DNA of 64,000 nucleotides. Origin: Janthinobacterium lividum. Its GTDB lineage: Bacteria; Pseudomonadota; Gammaproteobacteria; Burkholderiales; Burkholderiaceae_D. This document shows, one piece after another, positions 9,959 through 18,279 of the stretch. Location: positions 5,704,001-5,768,000 of the forward strand of contig NZ_CP075583.1 in assembly GCF_023509035.1 (NCBI RefSeq), in the 5' to 3' direction. Under the pieces are notes generated by a model, which saw only the letters and a list, made by a program, of their open reading frames with translations, was not told the origin of the DNA and ran no database searches. Position numbers and translations under genes: made by a program. Within the stretch, counting starts at the first letter, position 1, and the number at the start of each line of letters is the position of its first letter.

Positions 9959-10522
9959 ATGCCACTCATCCTCTTCAATAAACCATTCCAGGTCCTGTGC
10001 CAGTTTTCGCCGCAGGATGGCCGCGCCACTCTGGCCGACCATCTCAGCATCCCCGGCATCTACCCGGCCGGCCGGCTCGACGCCGACAGCGAAGGCTTGC
10101 TGCTGCTGACGGACGACGGCCGCCTGCAGCACGAGATCAGCCACCCGGACCGCAAGGAAGCGAAAACCTACCTGGTGCAGGTCGACGGCGTGCCCGATGC
10201 GGCCAGTCTGGCGCGCCTGCAGGCGCCGCTGGACCTGGGCGACTTCATCACCAAGCCGTGCAAGGCCGTGCGCATTGCCGAGCCGGACTGGCTGTGGCCC
10301 CGCAATCCCCCCATCCGCGCGCGTGCCGACAAACCCACCTCGTGGCTGGCGATCACCCTCAAGGAAGGAAAAAACCGGCAAGTGCGGCGCATGACAGCCG
10401 CCGTCGGCCTGCCCACCCTGCGCCTGGTGCGCAGCGCCATCGGCCCGTTCTCGCTGGCCAGCCACCCCCTCCTGCCCGGCGAATGGTGCGAAGTGCCGGC
10501 CGAGAACATTGGAAAAGCGTGA
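9959..10522 (+). CDS. rluE: 23S rRNA pseudouridine synthase RluE
   Basis: RsuA-family pseudouridine synthase (187 residues). It closely follows E. coli RluE, which makes pseudouridine 2457 in 23S rRNA. Visible are LFNKPFQVLCQF at the start, the catalytic motif GRLDADSEGLLLLT (Asp within RLDADSEG), the RluE-type WLWPRNPPIRAR and the C-terminal GKNRQVRRMTAAVGLPTLRLVR. There is no N-terminal S4 domain, as expected for RluE. The start at 9959 is chosen from homology; an earlier in-frame ATG adds 17 unlikely residues. Confidence 0.9.
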   Translation: MPLILFNKPFQVLCQFSPQDGRATLADHLSIPGIYPAGRLDADSEGLLLLTDDGRLQHEISHPDRKEAKTYLVQVDGVPDAASLARLQAPLDLGDFITKPCKAVRIAEPDWLWPRNPPIRARADKPTSWLAITLKEGKNRQVRRMTAAVGLPTLRLVRSAIGPFSLASHPLLPGEWCEVPAENIGKA

Positions 10523-10629
10523 ACTGGACAAGAAAAAACCACTTGGGCGCCAAATTTTGCCAAGATGCACTATTTATTTTTAGATAATGCATTAAAATCA
10601 TCTGACCTTAACATGACTGAAAAGGAAAG

Positions 10630-10956
10630 ATGATGACAAAAGTAATACTGGCCCTGGCCGCTTCCCTGCTTGCTGGCGCCGCACTCGCGCAATCGGGCGC
10701 CAAGGTGCACGCTTCCGCCGCTACCGATGCCGTCAAGCCGCCACCCGCATCGGCTGCCAGCCATGCCTCGGCCGCCACCGACGCCGTCAAGCCGGTACCA
10801 CCGGCGTCAGCCTCCGTCAACGCTTCGGCCGCCACGGATGCGGCGCGTGCCGGTGCCTCGACCAAGGCCTCGGCCGCAACCGATGCGCCGCGCCTGATTC
10901 CCCAGGCACACAAAACGAAGCAGCCAGCCGCTGAAGCAGGCAAGCCCGTGAAATAA
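10630..10956 (+). CDS. small secreted low-complexity protein with ASAATDA repeats
   Basis: I do not recognise a family. The 108 residues start after a good ribosome site (AAGGAAAG). A signal peptide is likely at residues 1-20 (cleavage after AALA). The mature part is almost only Ala, Pro, Lys, Ser, Thr and Asp and holds four copies of ASAATDA at about residues 28, 46, 65 and 80, separated by Pro-rich spacers. It would be disordered and exported to the periplasm or beyond. No Cys is present. Codon use looks like its neighbours. Confidence 0.65.
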   Translation: MMTKVILALAASLLAGAALAQSGAKVHASAATDAVKPPPASAASHASAATDAVKPVPPASASVNASAATDAARAGASTKASAATDAPRLIPQAHKTKQPAAEAGKPVK

Positions 10957-10967
10957 ACGCAGTTCCC

Positions 10968-11001
10968 GGGGTTACTGCAGCAAGCATGTTGCTGTAACCC
11001 C
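10968..11001 (+). terminator. hairpin after the repeat-protein gene
   Basis: GGGGTTAC at 10968-10975 pairs with GTAACCCC at 10994-11001; CAGCAA/TTGCTG extends the stem with a small bulge. No T run follows, so it may be a Rho-assisted or mRNA-stabilising hairpin. Confidence 0.45.
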
Positions 11002-11087
11002 ACGCTTTCGGTACGGCCAGGCAGCACGCTTGACCGGGCAGCCGCCTGCATGGCTTAATCGCCGCTTCGCAGCCACCGTTCCGCCCC

Positions 11088-11540
11088 ATGAAAAATCCCC
11101 TACGCCATCTCAGCCTGTCCATCGCCCTGCTGGCGTGCGCCAGCATTGCCCAAGCGCAAACACCGCAAGGCAAGAGTTTGCAACTGTCGGCTGGCATGCA
11201 TTTGATTCAGGCGGAAGTGGCCGCCACGGAAGAGCAGCGCGAACAGGGTTTGATGTACCGTGAAAAGATGCCGGCCAACGCGGGCATGCTGTTCGTCTTT
11301 GGCAACCCATCGACGCAATGCATGTGGATGAAGAACACGCCGCTGCCCCTGTCGGTGGCTTTTATCGATGCCAGCGGCAAGATCGTCAATATCGAAGACA
11401 TGCAGCCACACACGCTCGACAGCCATTGCTCGACCAGGACCGTGCCCGTGCGCTATGCGCTGGAAATGAACCTGGGCTGGTTCAAGCAAAAGAACATCAA
11501 GCCAGGCATGAACATCGGCAACCTGCCGGTGGCGCGCTAG
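11088..11540 (+). CDS. DUF192 family exported protein
   Basis: A 150-residue protein with a signal peptide (cleavage after ASIAQA) and one DUF192 domain from about residue 38 to the end. Family hallmarks are EQREQGLMYREKMPANAGMLF, the CMWMKNT block and LPLSVAFID. DUF192 proteins are small, secreted and of uncertain biochemical role. It ends at a terminator shared with rpsT. There is no operon partner downstream. Confidence 0.88.
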   Translation: MKNPLRHLSLSIALLACASIAQAQTPQGKSLQLSAGMHLIQAEVAATEEQREQGLMYREKMPANAGMLFVFGNPSTQCMWMKNTPLPLSVAFIDASGKIVNIEDMQPHTLDSHCSTRTVPVRYALEMNLGWFKQKNIKPGMNIGNLPVAR

Positions 11541-11594
11541 GCCGTGGCCGCTGTCCAGCGTGGACACGGCCGAAAAGAAAACGAAAAAAACGCG

Positions 11595-11627
11595 AAAAAA
11601 CCCGCCAGAATGAATCTGCGGGTTTTT
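11595..11627. terminator. bidirectional terminator, DUF192 gene / rpsT
   Basis: AAAAACCCGC pairs with GCGGGTTTTT around a short AGA...TCT extension and loop, with A and T runs on both sides. It sits between two convergent genes. Confidence 0.9.
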
Positions 11628-11695
11628 GCTTTTCAACCAGTGCCAGCGTACCGGCACAGGCAAGGCCACCGTGGTGGCTTGCCTGCTGGCGAATA

Positions 11696-11962
11696 TTAAG
11701 CGGACAGTGCTTTCAAAGCAGCTGCCAGACGGCTCTTATGGCGAGCTGCCTTGTTTTTGTGGATGATCTTCTTGTCAGCGATACGGTCGATGGTCGACAC
11801 GGATGCTTGGAAGATTGCAGCAGCAGCTGCCTTGTCGCCGCCCTGGATCGCTTTGCGAGCAGCTTTGATAGCCGTGCGCAAGGTCGAACGTTGGGACGAA
11901 TTGTGTGCGTTTTGCTTAACTGCTTGACGAGCGCGTTTGCGCGCTTGTGCGGTATTTGCCAT
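11696..11962 (-). CDS. rpsT: 30S ribosomal protein S20
   Basis: Primary 16S rRNA-binding protein of the small subunit, 88 residues, Lys/Arg/Ala rich. The start at 11962 gives the canonical [13 protein letters not shown]; the upstream in-frame ATG at 11998 adds 12 residues outside the family. It is transcribed alone from a promoter near 12109-12137 with a leader of about 140 bases that carries a repeated motif. S20 is known to repress its own translation in E. coli. Confidence 0.97.
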   Translation of the reverse strand: MANTAQARKRARQAVKQNAHNSSQRSTLRTAIKAARKAIQGGDKAAAAAIFQASVSTIDRIADKKIIHKNKAARHKSRLAAALKALSA

Positions 11963-11994
11963 GGAATTTCCTAAAACAGGGTCAAAGTGCGTTT

Positions 11995-12083
11995 GCAAAC
12001 ATTAGTGTTTGCCAACCGGTGCGTTCTGTGCGTCTGCCGAACCATGTGTGCCAAACCAGTGCCTGTCAAACATTAGTGTCTGC
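11995..12083 (-). repeat. direct repeat and hairpin in the rpsT leader
   Basis: CAAACATTAGTGTTTGC (11996-12012) recurs as CAAACATTAGTGTCTGC (12067-12083), 16 of 17 identical, 71 bases apart. The first copy with its preceding G also forms a hairpin, GCAAAC(11995-12000)/GTTTGC(12007-12012). Both lie in the transcribed rpsT leader. Confidence 0.55.
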
Positions 12084-12108
12084 GTAACAGAATTCTGTAC
12101 AGCCTTCG

Positions 12109-12137
12109 ATTATAGCGATATTTTCAAGCGGGGGCAA
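12109..12137 (-). promoter_or_regulatory. rpsT promoter
   Basis: On the minus strand TTGCCC (12132-12137), a 17-base spacer and a perfect TATAAT (12109-12114). Predicted start of transcription is near 12102, about 140 bases before the rpsT ATG. Confidence 0.6.
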
Positions 12138-12256
12138 ATCAAAAAACCGTGTGTGACGCCAAAAACACCTGAAAATGGGGATGCAAAGGGCGAATCGGCA
12201 GCGAAGCAGCAGCATTTGTTACCATATTTTAAGCGTTTAACGGTACCCCGCCCGGC

Positions 12257-12262
12257 TATAAT
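12257..12262 (+). promoter_or_regulatory. murJ -10 box, implying a leaderless mRNA
   Basis: A perfect TATAAT lies 8 bases before the murJ ATG at 12271; the -35 is weak. Transcription would begin about 12268-12271, so the mRNA would have almost no leader, which fits the absence of a ribosome-binding site. Confidence 0.45.
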
Positions 12263-12270
12263 CTGCCCCC

Positions 12271-13819
12271 ATGAACTTGCTTAAAACCCTCGCCGCCATT
12301 TCCAGCATGACCATGCTGTCCCGTGTAACCGGATTATTGCGCGAAAGCCTGTTCGCGCGCGCCTTTGGCGCCGGCGCCTACACCGACGCCTTCATTGTTG
12401 CCTTCCGCATCCCCAACCTGTTGCGCCGCCTGTTTGCCGAGAGGGGCCTTCTCGCAAGCCTTCGTGCCGATCTTGTCTGAATACAAGAACCAGCATGGCC
12501 AGGAAGCCAGCAAGCAATTGGCCGACCATGTGGCCACCACCCTCGTCTGGGCTACTTTGCTCGTATCCGCCATCGGCATCGTCGGCGCGCCATGGTTCGT
12601 CTACGCCATCGCCACGGGCCTGTCCAAGGACCCGGGTGCTTTTGACGCGGCCGTGTGGATGACGCGTCTGATGTTCCCTTATATTACTTGCATGTCCTTC
12701 GTGGCCCTGGCCGGCGGCATTTTGAATACCTGGCGCGAATTCAAGATTCCCGCATTTACGCCGGTGCTGCTGAACCTGTCGTTCATCGCCGCCTCGCTGT
12801 TCCTCGCACCGCACTTGAAACAGCCGATCTACGCCATGGCCATTGCCGTGTTCGCCGGCGGCCTGCTGCAAGTAGCCATCCAGATTCCCGCGCTGATCAA
12901 GATCGGCATGCTGCCGCGCCTGTCGATCAACCCCGCCATCGGCTTGTCCGACGGCGGCGTGCGCCGCGTGCTGAAAAAGATGGGGCCGGCCGTGTTCGCC
13001 GTTTCGGCAGCGCAGATCAGCCTGATGATCAATACCAGCATCGCGTCGCGCCTGGCCGAAGGCAGCATTTCCTGGCTGTCGTATGCGGACCGACTGATGG
13101 AGTTTCCCACCGCCATGCTGGGCGTGGCCCTGGGCACCATCTTGCTGCCCAGCCTGTCGAAGGCAAACGTCGATGGCGACAAGACGGAATACTCGGCCCT
13201 GCTGGACTGGGGCTTGCGCCTGACTTTCCTGCTGGCCCTGCCCGCCGCCGTCGGCATGGCAACCCTGGCCACGCCGCTGATCGCCACGCTCTTTCACTAC
13301 GGCAAGTTCACGGCCGAATCCGTGACCATGTCGACAGAGCCGCTGGTGGCCTACAGCCTGGGTTTGATCGGCATCATTTTGGTAAAAACCCTGGCGCCCG
13401 CGTTTTATGCGCGCCAGGATATCCGCACGCCCGTGAAAATCGCCATCGGCGTGCTGATCGCCACGCAGTTGATGAATCTGCTGTTCGTGCCGTATATCGC
13501 CGTGGCCGGTCTGGCCCTGTCGATCGGCCTGGGCGCCTGCCTGAACGCCACGTTTCTCTACTGGGGCTTGCGCAAGCGCGGCATCTACCAGCCGAAACCG
13601 GGCTGGGCCAAGTTCTTCCTGCGCCTGCTACCGGCACTCATCGTGATGGGTGGCGTGGCCTATTTTGGCGCCATGCGCATCGACTGGATCGCTATGCAAG
13701 CCCATCCGCTGTTGCGGGCCGGCGCGCTGGCCTTGGTCGTGGCCTTGTGCGGCGTGGCGTACTTTGCGACGCTATTTGCAGTAGGCTTCCGCTTCCGCGA
13801 CTTCAAGCGCCACGCATGA
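12271..13819 (+). CDS. murJ: lipid II flippase MurJ, frameshifted near codon 58
   Basis: Inner-membrane MOP-family flippase that moves lipid II across the membrane for peptidoglycan synthesis. The first frame gives [21 protein letters not shown] to NLLRRLFAE; the protein then continues one frame over as [19 protein letters not shown] to the stop at 13819. One extra base, the A at 12442 inside GAGAGGGGCC, breaks the gene; removing it restores 515 residues, the normal size, with the conserved [14 protein letters not shown] join. MurJ is normally essential, so a sequencing error is more likely than a true mutation. Upstream is a -10 box very close to the ATG. Confidence 0.92.
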
Positions 13820-13905
13820 CAACATGCGCAGGACGTTGTTGCCTGCGTCTCGCCGTACTAGCGTACTGTCGTCGACTTGGCGCCTAGCCCTGCGCATGTT
13901 GTCGC
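13816..13905 (+). repeat. inverted repeat overlapping the murJ stop, with a 23-codon open frame
   Basis: GACAACATGCGCAGG at 13818-13832 is perfectly repeated in inverse at 13889-13903. GCAGG can instead pair with CCTGC at 13842-13846, so two exclusive hairpins are possible. An ATG at 13816 overlaps the murJ stop (ATGA) and opens 23 codons ending at TAG 13885-13887; the peptide has Cys at 4, 8, 9 and 18 and is Arg/Leu rich. No T run follows the right arm. Role unknown: regulatory RNA, leader peptide or dispersed repeat. Confidence 0.5.
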
Positions 13906-13941
13906 AATCGCGCAATGATCCTGGCTACACGTATGTAGCAG

Positions 13942-13968
13942 AAAAAAAAACCCGCCTCGGCGGGTTTT
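13942..13968 (-). terminator. terminator of the PEP-CTERM gene (and perhaps murJ)
   Basis: AAAACCCGCC pairs with GGCGGGTTTT; on the minus strand it is followed by a run of nine Ts, ideal for the gene ending at 13989. It can also work on the plus strand for murJ. Confidence 0.85.
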
Positions 13969-13988
13969 GACATTCTGGCTAACGAAAA

Positions 13989-14486
13989 TCAAACAGCTTT
14001 GCGGGCGCGGCGACGTGCGGCGAAGCCGACCAGTGCCAGGCCGCCCAGCAGCATGCCATAGGTTTCAGGTTCCGGCACCGGCAAGGCCGATACCGTGCCC
14101 ACGTACTGGCCATTCTGCAAACCGGTCAAGCCCGAAACGTGCACCTCATAGGTGCCTGCCCCCAAGGAACCAGCCCAGCTCAGGCTTTGGATGCCGGCCA
14201 CCGACGTCAGGGTCAGGTCGCCATAGCCCACCAGGGTAGCGGCGAAATTGCTGATCGCGCCTTCGGCAACGGAAAACGTTTGCAATGCGCCAAACGACGC
14301 CGACGATGGGGTCAACAGTTTAAAGGTCCACAAATCGTCGACCACCGAATTGGCGGCGAAATTGGTGGTGATCGATGCCCGCGTATCGAAGCCGCTCGGA
14401 TCCAGGATACCCAGATTGTAGGTGGCCGCCGATGCGCTGAACGATGCTGCAGCCAAAATGCCTGCCGCGATAAATTTCAATTTCAT
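13989..14486 (-). CDS. PEP-CTERM sorting-domain protein
   Basis: Exported exosortase substrate, 165 residues. A signal peptide spans about residues 1-20 (cleavage near SASA). The C-terminal tail is classical: VPEPETYGMLLGG, a hydrophobic helix and the basic ARRRARKAV. The middle is a beta-rich domain with an FxDxF-like DDLWTF segment. The tail should be recognised and cut by the XrtB exosortase encoded at 54.8-55.7 kb, probably releasing the protein to the matrix or cell surface. Monocistronic, followed by a strong terminator. Confidence 0.88.
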   Translation of the reverse strand: MKLKFIAAGILAAASFSASAATYNLGILDPSGFDTRASITTNFAANSVVDDLWTFKLLTPSSASFGALQTFSVAEGAISNFAATLVGYGDLTLTSVAGIQSLSWAGSLGAGTYEVHVSGLTGLQNGQYVGTVSALPVPEPETYGMLLGGLALVGFAARRRARKAV

Positions 14487-14709
14487 AAATTATCCCTTAA
14501 AAGTAATTTATGGCCGCCAGGTGGGTCAGCCATCGCTTTAGTACTGAAAGTACCAGCCACAATGGTAGCATAAAGGCATTAAATTAATTGTAATTATTTT
14601 ATTGAAATTGCATTTAGAATAATTATTTCCACCATGAAATGGTTGCATGCATAAGGAAATTTCCTAATGAAAATAGTTCTCTCTATATCGTTTTACCATC
14701 GACTTATGG

Positions 14710-15357
14710 TTACGGCGGATTGGGGGCCTCCTGCTGCACGCCTGTCCCTTCCTCCGGCTCCACCGCCTCGGGCGCCGATGGTTCGGGCGCTGGCGCAGCA
14801 GGATGCGGCGGCGGAAACAACGTTGACGGTGCGGCGGAGGGCGGCGCGACGGCGTCTGCCGGCACCAGGGCCAGTCCCGCCGGCGGCACGGGTCCACCGG
14901 TGACAAACTGCCACTCGGACAGGTGCGACTTGCCTTCGAACCCCGTGAAGCGGGCTTCGAAATTGCCCACTTTTAAAGGCTTGGACGACGACAGGCTATG
15001 CACACCGATGATGCCCTGGCTGCCGGGCTGGTACAGCAAGCCCCACTCGGCGCGTCCCGTGATGGGGTCCACATACAGCTTGCGCAAATGGCGGCGCACC
15101 TGCGGAAAGCGGGGGTCGCGCAGCAAGGCGGCCAAGGTTGGCGGATGCTGCGGCTGGCCAGCTGGCGTGGCGCCCGCATAGCTCTGCAGCGCATCGACAA
15201 ACTGCGCGCCGATGTCGAGCAATTCCTGCTCGGCAGCCTGGCGCTGCAGCAAGGAGCCCATCTTCAGCCCGGCCGCGCCCACGAGGCCCAGGATGGCCAC
15301 CAGGATGATCAGCCCCAGGTAAGTAAAACCGCGCTGGCGGCGCGCAGAACGGTGCAT
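14710..15357 (-). CDS. pseudopilin with long Pro-rich tail
   Basis: Last gene of the pseudopilus operon, 215 residues. A type III signal sequence RQRGFTYLGLIILVAILG near residues 8-25 marks a prepilin-peptidase substrate; note Tyr in place of the usual Leu and Leu where the +5 Glu is expected. The middle resembles GspG/GspH-like minor pseudopilins (LYVDPITGRAEWGL). The last 50 residues are Pro/Ala-rich and probably disordered. The missing Glu5 may mark it as a tip (GspK-like) subunit, since GspK also lacks it; this is inference. Confidence 0.75.
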   Translation of the reverse strand: MHRSARRQRGFTYLGLIILVAILGLVGAAGLKMGSLLQRQAAEQELLDIGAQFVDALQSYAGATPAGQPQHPPTLAALLRDPRFPQVRRHLRKLYVDPITGRAEWGLLYQPGSQGIIGVHSLSSSKPLKVGNFEARFTGFEGKSHLSEWQFVTGGPVPPAGLALVPADAVAPPSAAPSTLFPPPHPAAPAPEPSAPEAVEPEEGTGVQQEAPNPP

Positions 15358-15362
15358 GGCCG

Positions 15363-15755
15363 CTACCAGTCGGCGAACGGCGTGCCGCTGCGGTCCTTGC
15401 CAGGCGCGCCGCTTTTCACGTCATACACCAGGCCCGGCGTATCGTCGGGCGGCGGCACGATGACCCAGCTGGCGTCGCTGTCCGTGATGGGATCGATGGG
15501 CATGGCGCGCAGGTATTTCTTTTCCACCAGTTGCTCGATGGAATCGGGATAACGGCCCGTATCGCCGTGGAACTGGTCAATGGTCGTGCGCAGGTTGCGC
15601 AAGTTATCTGCCAACACGGTTTCCTTCGCCTTGTCGAGGCTGGGAAAGTAACGGGGCACGGCCAGGGTCAGCAGCAGCGCCACGATGCCGAGCACCACCA
15701 GCAATTCGATCAGGGTGAAGCCGCGCGCGCGGGCAGGAAGGATTTCAGCAGCCAT
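15363..15755 (-). CDS. GspG/PulG-like pseudopilin
   Basis: A 130-residue pseudopilin. [19 protein letters not shown] is a perfect prepilin signal with Gly(-1), Phe(+1) and Glu(+5). The C-terminal domain has the major-pseudopilin arrangement (GRYPDSIEQLVEKKYLRAMPIDPITDS). Five bases separate it from the next gene, so they are co-transcribed. A separate prepilin peptidase must act on it; none lies in this window. Confidence 0.82.
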   Translation of the reverse strand: MAAEILPARARGFTLIELLVVLGIVALLLTLAVPRYFPSLDKAKETVLADNLRNLRTTIDQFHGDTGRYPDSIEQLVEKKYLRAMPIDPITDSDASWVIVPPPDDTPGLVYDVKSGAPGKDRSGTPFADW

Positions 15756-15758
15756 GGT

Positions 15759-16240
15759 TCACCATAGACGGTAAGGCAAGTTGTTCAAGCCAGTCTTGCC
15801 GGACGTGCAATACACATCGTAGACATCGTCACCCTCGCGCGGTTCGGCCGCTTCGCTGGCGTAGCTGCGCTTGCCCCACGTTTGCGCATCGTTCAGGCCC
15901 GCGTCCGCGTTGAACGGGTCGCGCGGCACGCGGCGCAGGAAAAACAGCTTGCTGCGCTTAGGGTTGCGCTGGTCCGGCACGCCTTCGACCAGCAGTTCCA
16001 GGCTTTTCGGGTAGCCGCTGGCATCGGGCGCGCGCAGGATGCGGCCCTCGTCGCCGGCCCGTTTATAGGCGTCGAGCCCCTGGCGGATCTCGCGCAGCGC
16101 GCGCCGCAATTCCTGCTCCTGGCGCCGCTGCGCCGTCACCTGCGTGACGGGGATCACCAGGGTGGCCAGCACGCCCAGGATCGCCAGGGTCACCAGCAGC
16201 TCGATCAGGGTGAAGCCCCCTGCCCACGCACCAGTCTCAT
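15759..16240 (-). CDS. pseudopilin with a one-base frame break near its start
   Basis: GspH/GspG-like pseudopilin, about 160 residues if repaired. The ATG at 16238-16240 overlaps the secretin stop (ATGA) and reads MRLVRGQ, then the frame breaks: the prepilin motif [17 protein letters not shown] lies one frame over. Adding one base to the G run (five Cs at 16216-16220 on the plus strand) gives a perfect prepilin leader. Without repair there is no credible start codon ahead of the signal. The rest ([24 protein letters not shown]) is intact. Confidence 0.75.
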
Positions 16241-18279
16241 TTGGCGGGCGGCGGCGCCACCGGCACCGGCTGGCTCGATGACAGCGGCAGGGGCGCCGCC
16301 TGCAGCGGCACGGGCTGGCCAGCCGATATCGGCAAAGGCGACGCGGCCGGCTCGGGCGACGGCGCCACTTCCGGCGCCGGCACCGTTTGCGGCAGTGTCT
16401 GCGGCAAGGTCGATGGCACCTGGCCCGGCGCCATCAGCGGCTGCGCCGGCGCAGGCTGCATGCCGACGGCGGACGGGCCGGAACGCACGATCACCGTACC
16501 CGGCATCTGCGTGGGCGCCTTGGCCGCCATGTCGGGACGGCGGCGGAAGCTGCCTTCCGTTCCGGCAGAGAATTCCGACTCCTTCGCTTCCGGGCGCTGC
16601 ACCGTGCGCACCAGGTGCGGCGTAATCGACAACACGATTTCCGTCTTCTGGCTGTCGTCCTTGCTGCTGCCGAACAGGCGTCCCAGCACGGGTATGTCGC
16701 CCAGGCCAGGCACCTTGTTGCCCGAGCTGCGCTCCTCATTGTTGATCAGGCCAGCCAGCACCTGGTTTTCTCCATCCTTCAACTGCAGCATGGTCGACGC
16801 CTGGCGCGTGCCGATCTGGTACAGGGTCGAGCCACTCCTGGTGATGGTGGCCGCCCCCAGGTTGCTCACTTCGAGCGAGATGCGGATGCCCACTTCATTA
16901 TTCAAATAGATGGTCGGCTCGGCGTTCACCGTCAGGCCCACGTCCAGGTAGCTGATCGACTCGGAAGCAAAGCCGCCCGTGCCCGGCGAAATGGTGGTGG
17001 TCACCACGGGCACCCTGTCGCCGATGACGAACTTCGCCTTTTCCCGGTTGCGCACGCGGATGCGCGGGTTGGCCAGGATGTTCGCGTCGCCGTCCGTCTT
17101 GTTGACATTCGCCGTCACGGACAGGTCGCTCACGCCGATGCTGCGCTGGTTCAGCTTATTCAGGTCACTGATGGTCAGGCCTATCCCGCCCGAGGTGGAA
17201 AGCGGCGTGAGGGTCAGGCTCGATGGCCAGGCCACGCCCAGTTCCAGCAGGCGGCTGCGCTTGACTTCGAGGATTTCCAGTTCCAGCACCACTTCCGCCT
17301 CGGGCACGTCCTGCAGCCCGATCAGGCGCTCGGCCAGGCGGATCGCCTCCGGCGTGTCGCGCACGATGACGAGGTTGAGCTTTTCATCGGCCACCACGTC
17401 ACGCGTCTTCAAAATGGTCTTGAGCGTGTTGGCGACCTGCTTGGCGTCCGCGTTCGCCAGGAAGAAGGTTTTCACCAGCACTTCCTGGTATTCCTTCAGC
17501 TTGGCCGCCACGTTCGGGTAGATCAGAATCGTGTTCGCATCCATCACCTGCTGCTCCAGCTGGTTCGTCACCAGCAGGAAGTAGACGGCCGATTCCACCG
17601 TGCTGTTTTTCAGGAAGATCGAGGTTTTCGCGTCCGCCTTGACGTCCTTGTCAAAGACAAAATTGAGGCCGGAGCGGCGCGCGATCAGCTCGAACACCTG
17701 TTTTAACGGCGCGTCGCGAAACTCGATGGTGATCGGCTGCTTGTACGATTTGGCCAGACCCGATTCGACCACAGGCGGCGCCGTCTTCTCGTCGACTTCG
17801 CGCAGCAGCGCGCGCGCGCCGGCATGGTTCGGCTGCTCGGTGAGGATGGCGGTCAGGCGCTGGCGCGCCGGATCATAGCGCTTGGCCTCGATATCTTTCT
17901 GCGCTTCGGCCAGCAGCTTGGCCTGGCGCTGCTCGCGTTCAAGCGCGCGCAAGCCGCTGATGGCCCGCTCATTCTGCGCATCGATTTCCAGCACACTCAT
18001 GAAGGAGGCGCGCGCCAGCTCGCCCTGCCCCGTCTGCGCCTGGCGCTCGGCTTGCTGCAAACGGCTGCCAGTCGCCCGTTCGCGCGCCTGCAGATAGGCG
18101 CTGCGGTACTGCGCATTACCGGGGTCCTGCTGCAGCGCTTCCTGCAGCTTTTGCAGGCCGGCCGGGATTTGATCTTGCGCAAGCAGCTCGCGCCCGTCGC
18201 GGTAAGCCTGCTGCCCGGCGCAGCCTGACAGCACCAGCAGCAGCGCCAGCAACGACGCCGATGAAAAGGAACGAGACAT
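16237..18279 (-). CDS. gspD: TPR-secretin outer-membrane channel (GspD/MshL type)
   Basis: Outer-membrane secretin, 680 residues. The start at 18279 overlaps the previous stop (TGATG) and gives a lipoprotein signal ([13 protein letters not shown], Cys at about 20). Next come TPR-like helical repeats (about 25-140), an STN domain ([20 protein letters not shown]), a secretin N-domain and the secretin core with [15 protein letters not shown]. The tail is Pro/Ala-rich. Fusion of a TPR lipoprotein to the secretin could replace a separate pilotin. It forms the exit pore for the pseudopilus machine. Confidence 0.9.
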   Translation of the reverse strand: MSRSFSSASLLALLLVLSGCAGQQAYRDGRELLAQDQIPAGLQKLQEALQQDPGNAQYRSAYLQARERATGSRLQQAERQAQTGQGELARASFMSVLEIDAQNERAISGLRALEREQRQAKLLAEAQKDIEAKRYDPARQRLTAILTEQPNHAGARALLREVDEKTAPPVVESGLAKSYKQPITIEFRDAPLKQVFELIARRSGLNFVFDKDVKADAKTSIFLKNSTVESAVYFLLVTNQLEQQVMDANTILIYPNVAAKLKEYQEVLVKTFFLANADAKQVANTLKTILKTRDVVADEKLNLVIVRDTPEAIRLAERLIGLQDVPEAEVVLELEILEVKRSRLLELGVAWPSSLTLTPLSTSGGIGLTISDLNKLNQRSIGVSDLSVTANVNKTDGDANILANPRIRVRNREKAKFVIGDRVPVVTTTISPGTGGFASESISYLDVGLTVNAEPTIYLNNEVGIRISLEVSNLGAATITRSGSTLYQIGTRQASTMLQLKDGENQVLAGLINNEERSSGNKVPGLGDIPVLGRLFGSSKDDSQKTEIVLSITPHLVRTVQRPEAKESEFSAGTEGSFRRRPDMAAKAPTQMPGTVIVRSGPSAVGMQPAPAQPLMAPGQVPSTLPQTLPQTVPAPEVAPSPEPAASPLPISAGQPVPLQAAPLPLSSSQPVPVAPPPAK

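Larger units (their letters stand above)
11963..12270. other. divergent intergenic region rpsT / murJ
   Basis: Roughly 308 bases hold the rpsT promoter and leader on the minus strand and a -10 box for murJ on the plus strand. A 17-base direct repeat (CAAACATTAGTGTNTGC at 11996-12012 and 12067-12083) lies in the rpsT leader. Confidence 0.6.

Noticed and set aside
11318..11974. 218-codon plus-strand open frame
   Set aside because: Runs through the DUF192 gene, the terminator and antisense to rpsT; not a gene.
11995..12083. Possible CRISPR-like repeat
   Set aside because: Only two copies, inside the rpsT leader, with no spacer array or cas genes.
12365..13819. Second murJ open frame as an independent gene starting at 12365
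   Set aside because: Its first 26 residues are out-of-frame translation of the conserved MurJ N-terminus; only the part after the frame break is real.
14541..14553. GTACTGAAAGTAC palindrome upstream of the PEP-CTERM gene as an operator
   Set aside because: The same core word occurs inside unrelated coding DNA (near 49785) and near 24241, so chance is likely.
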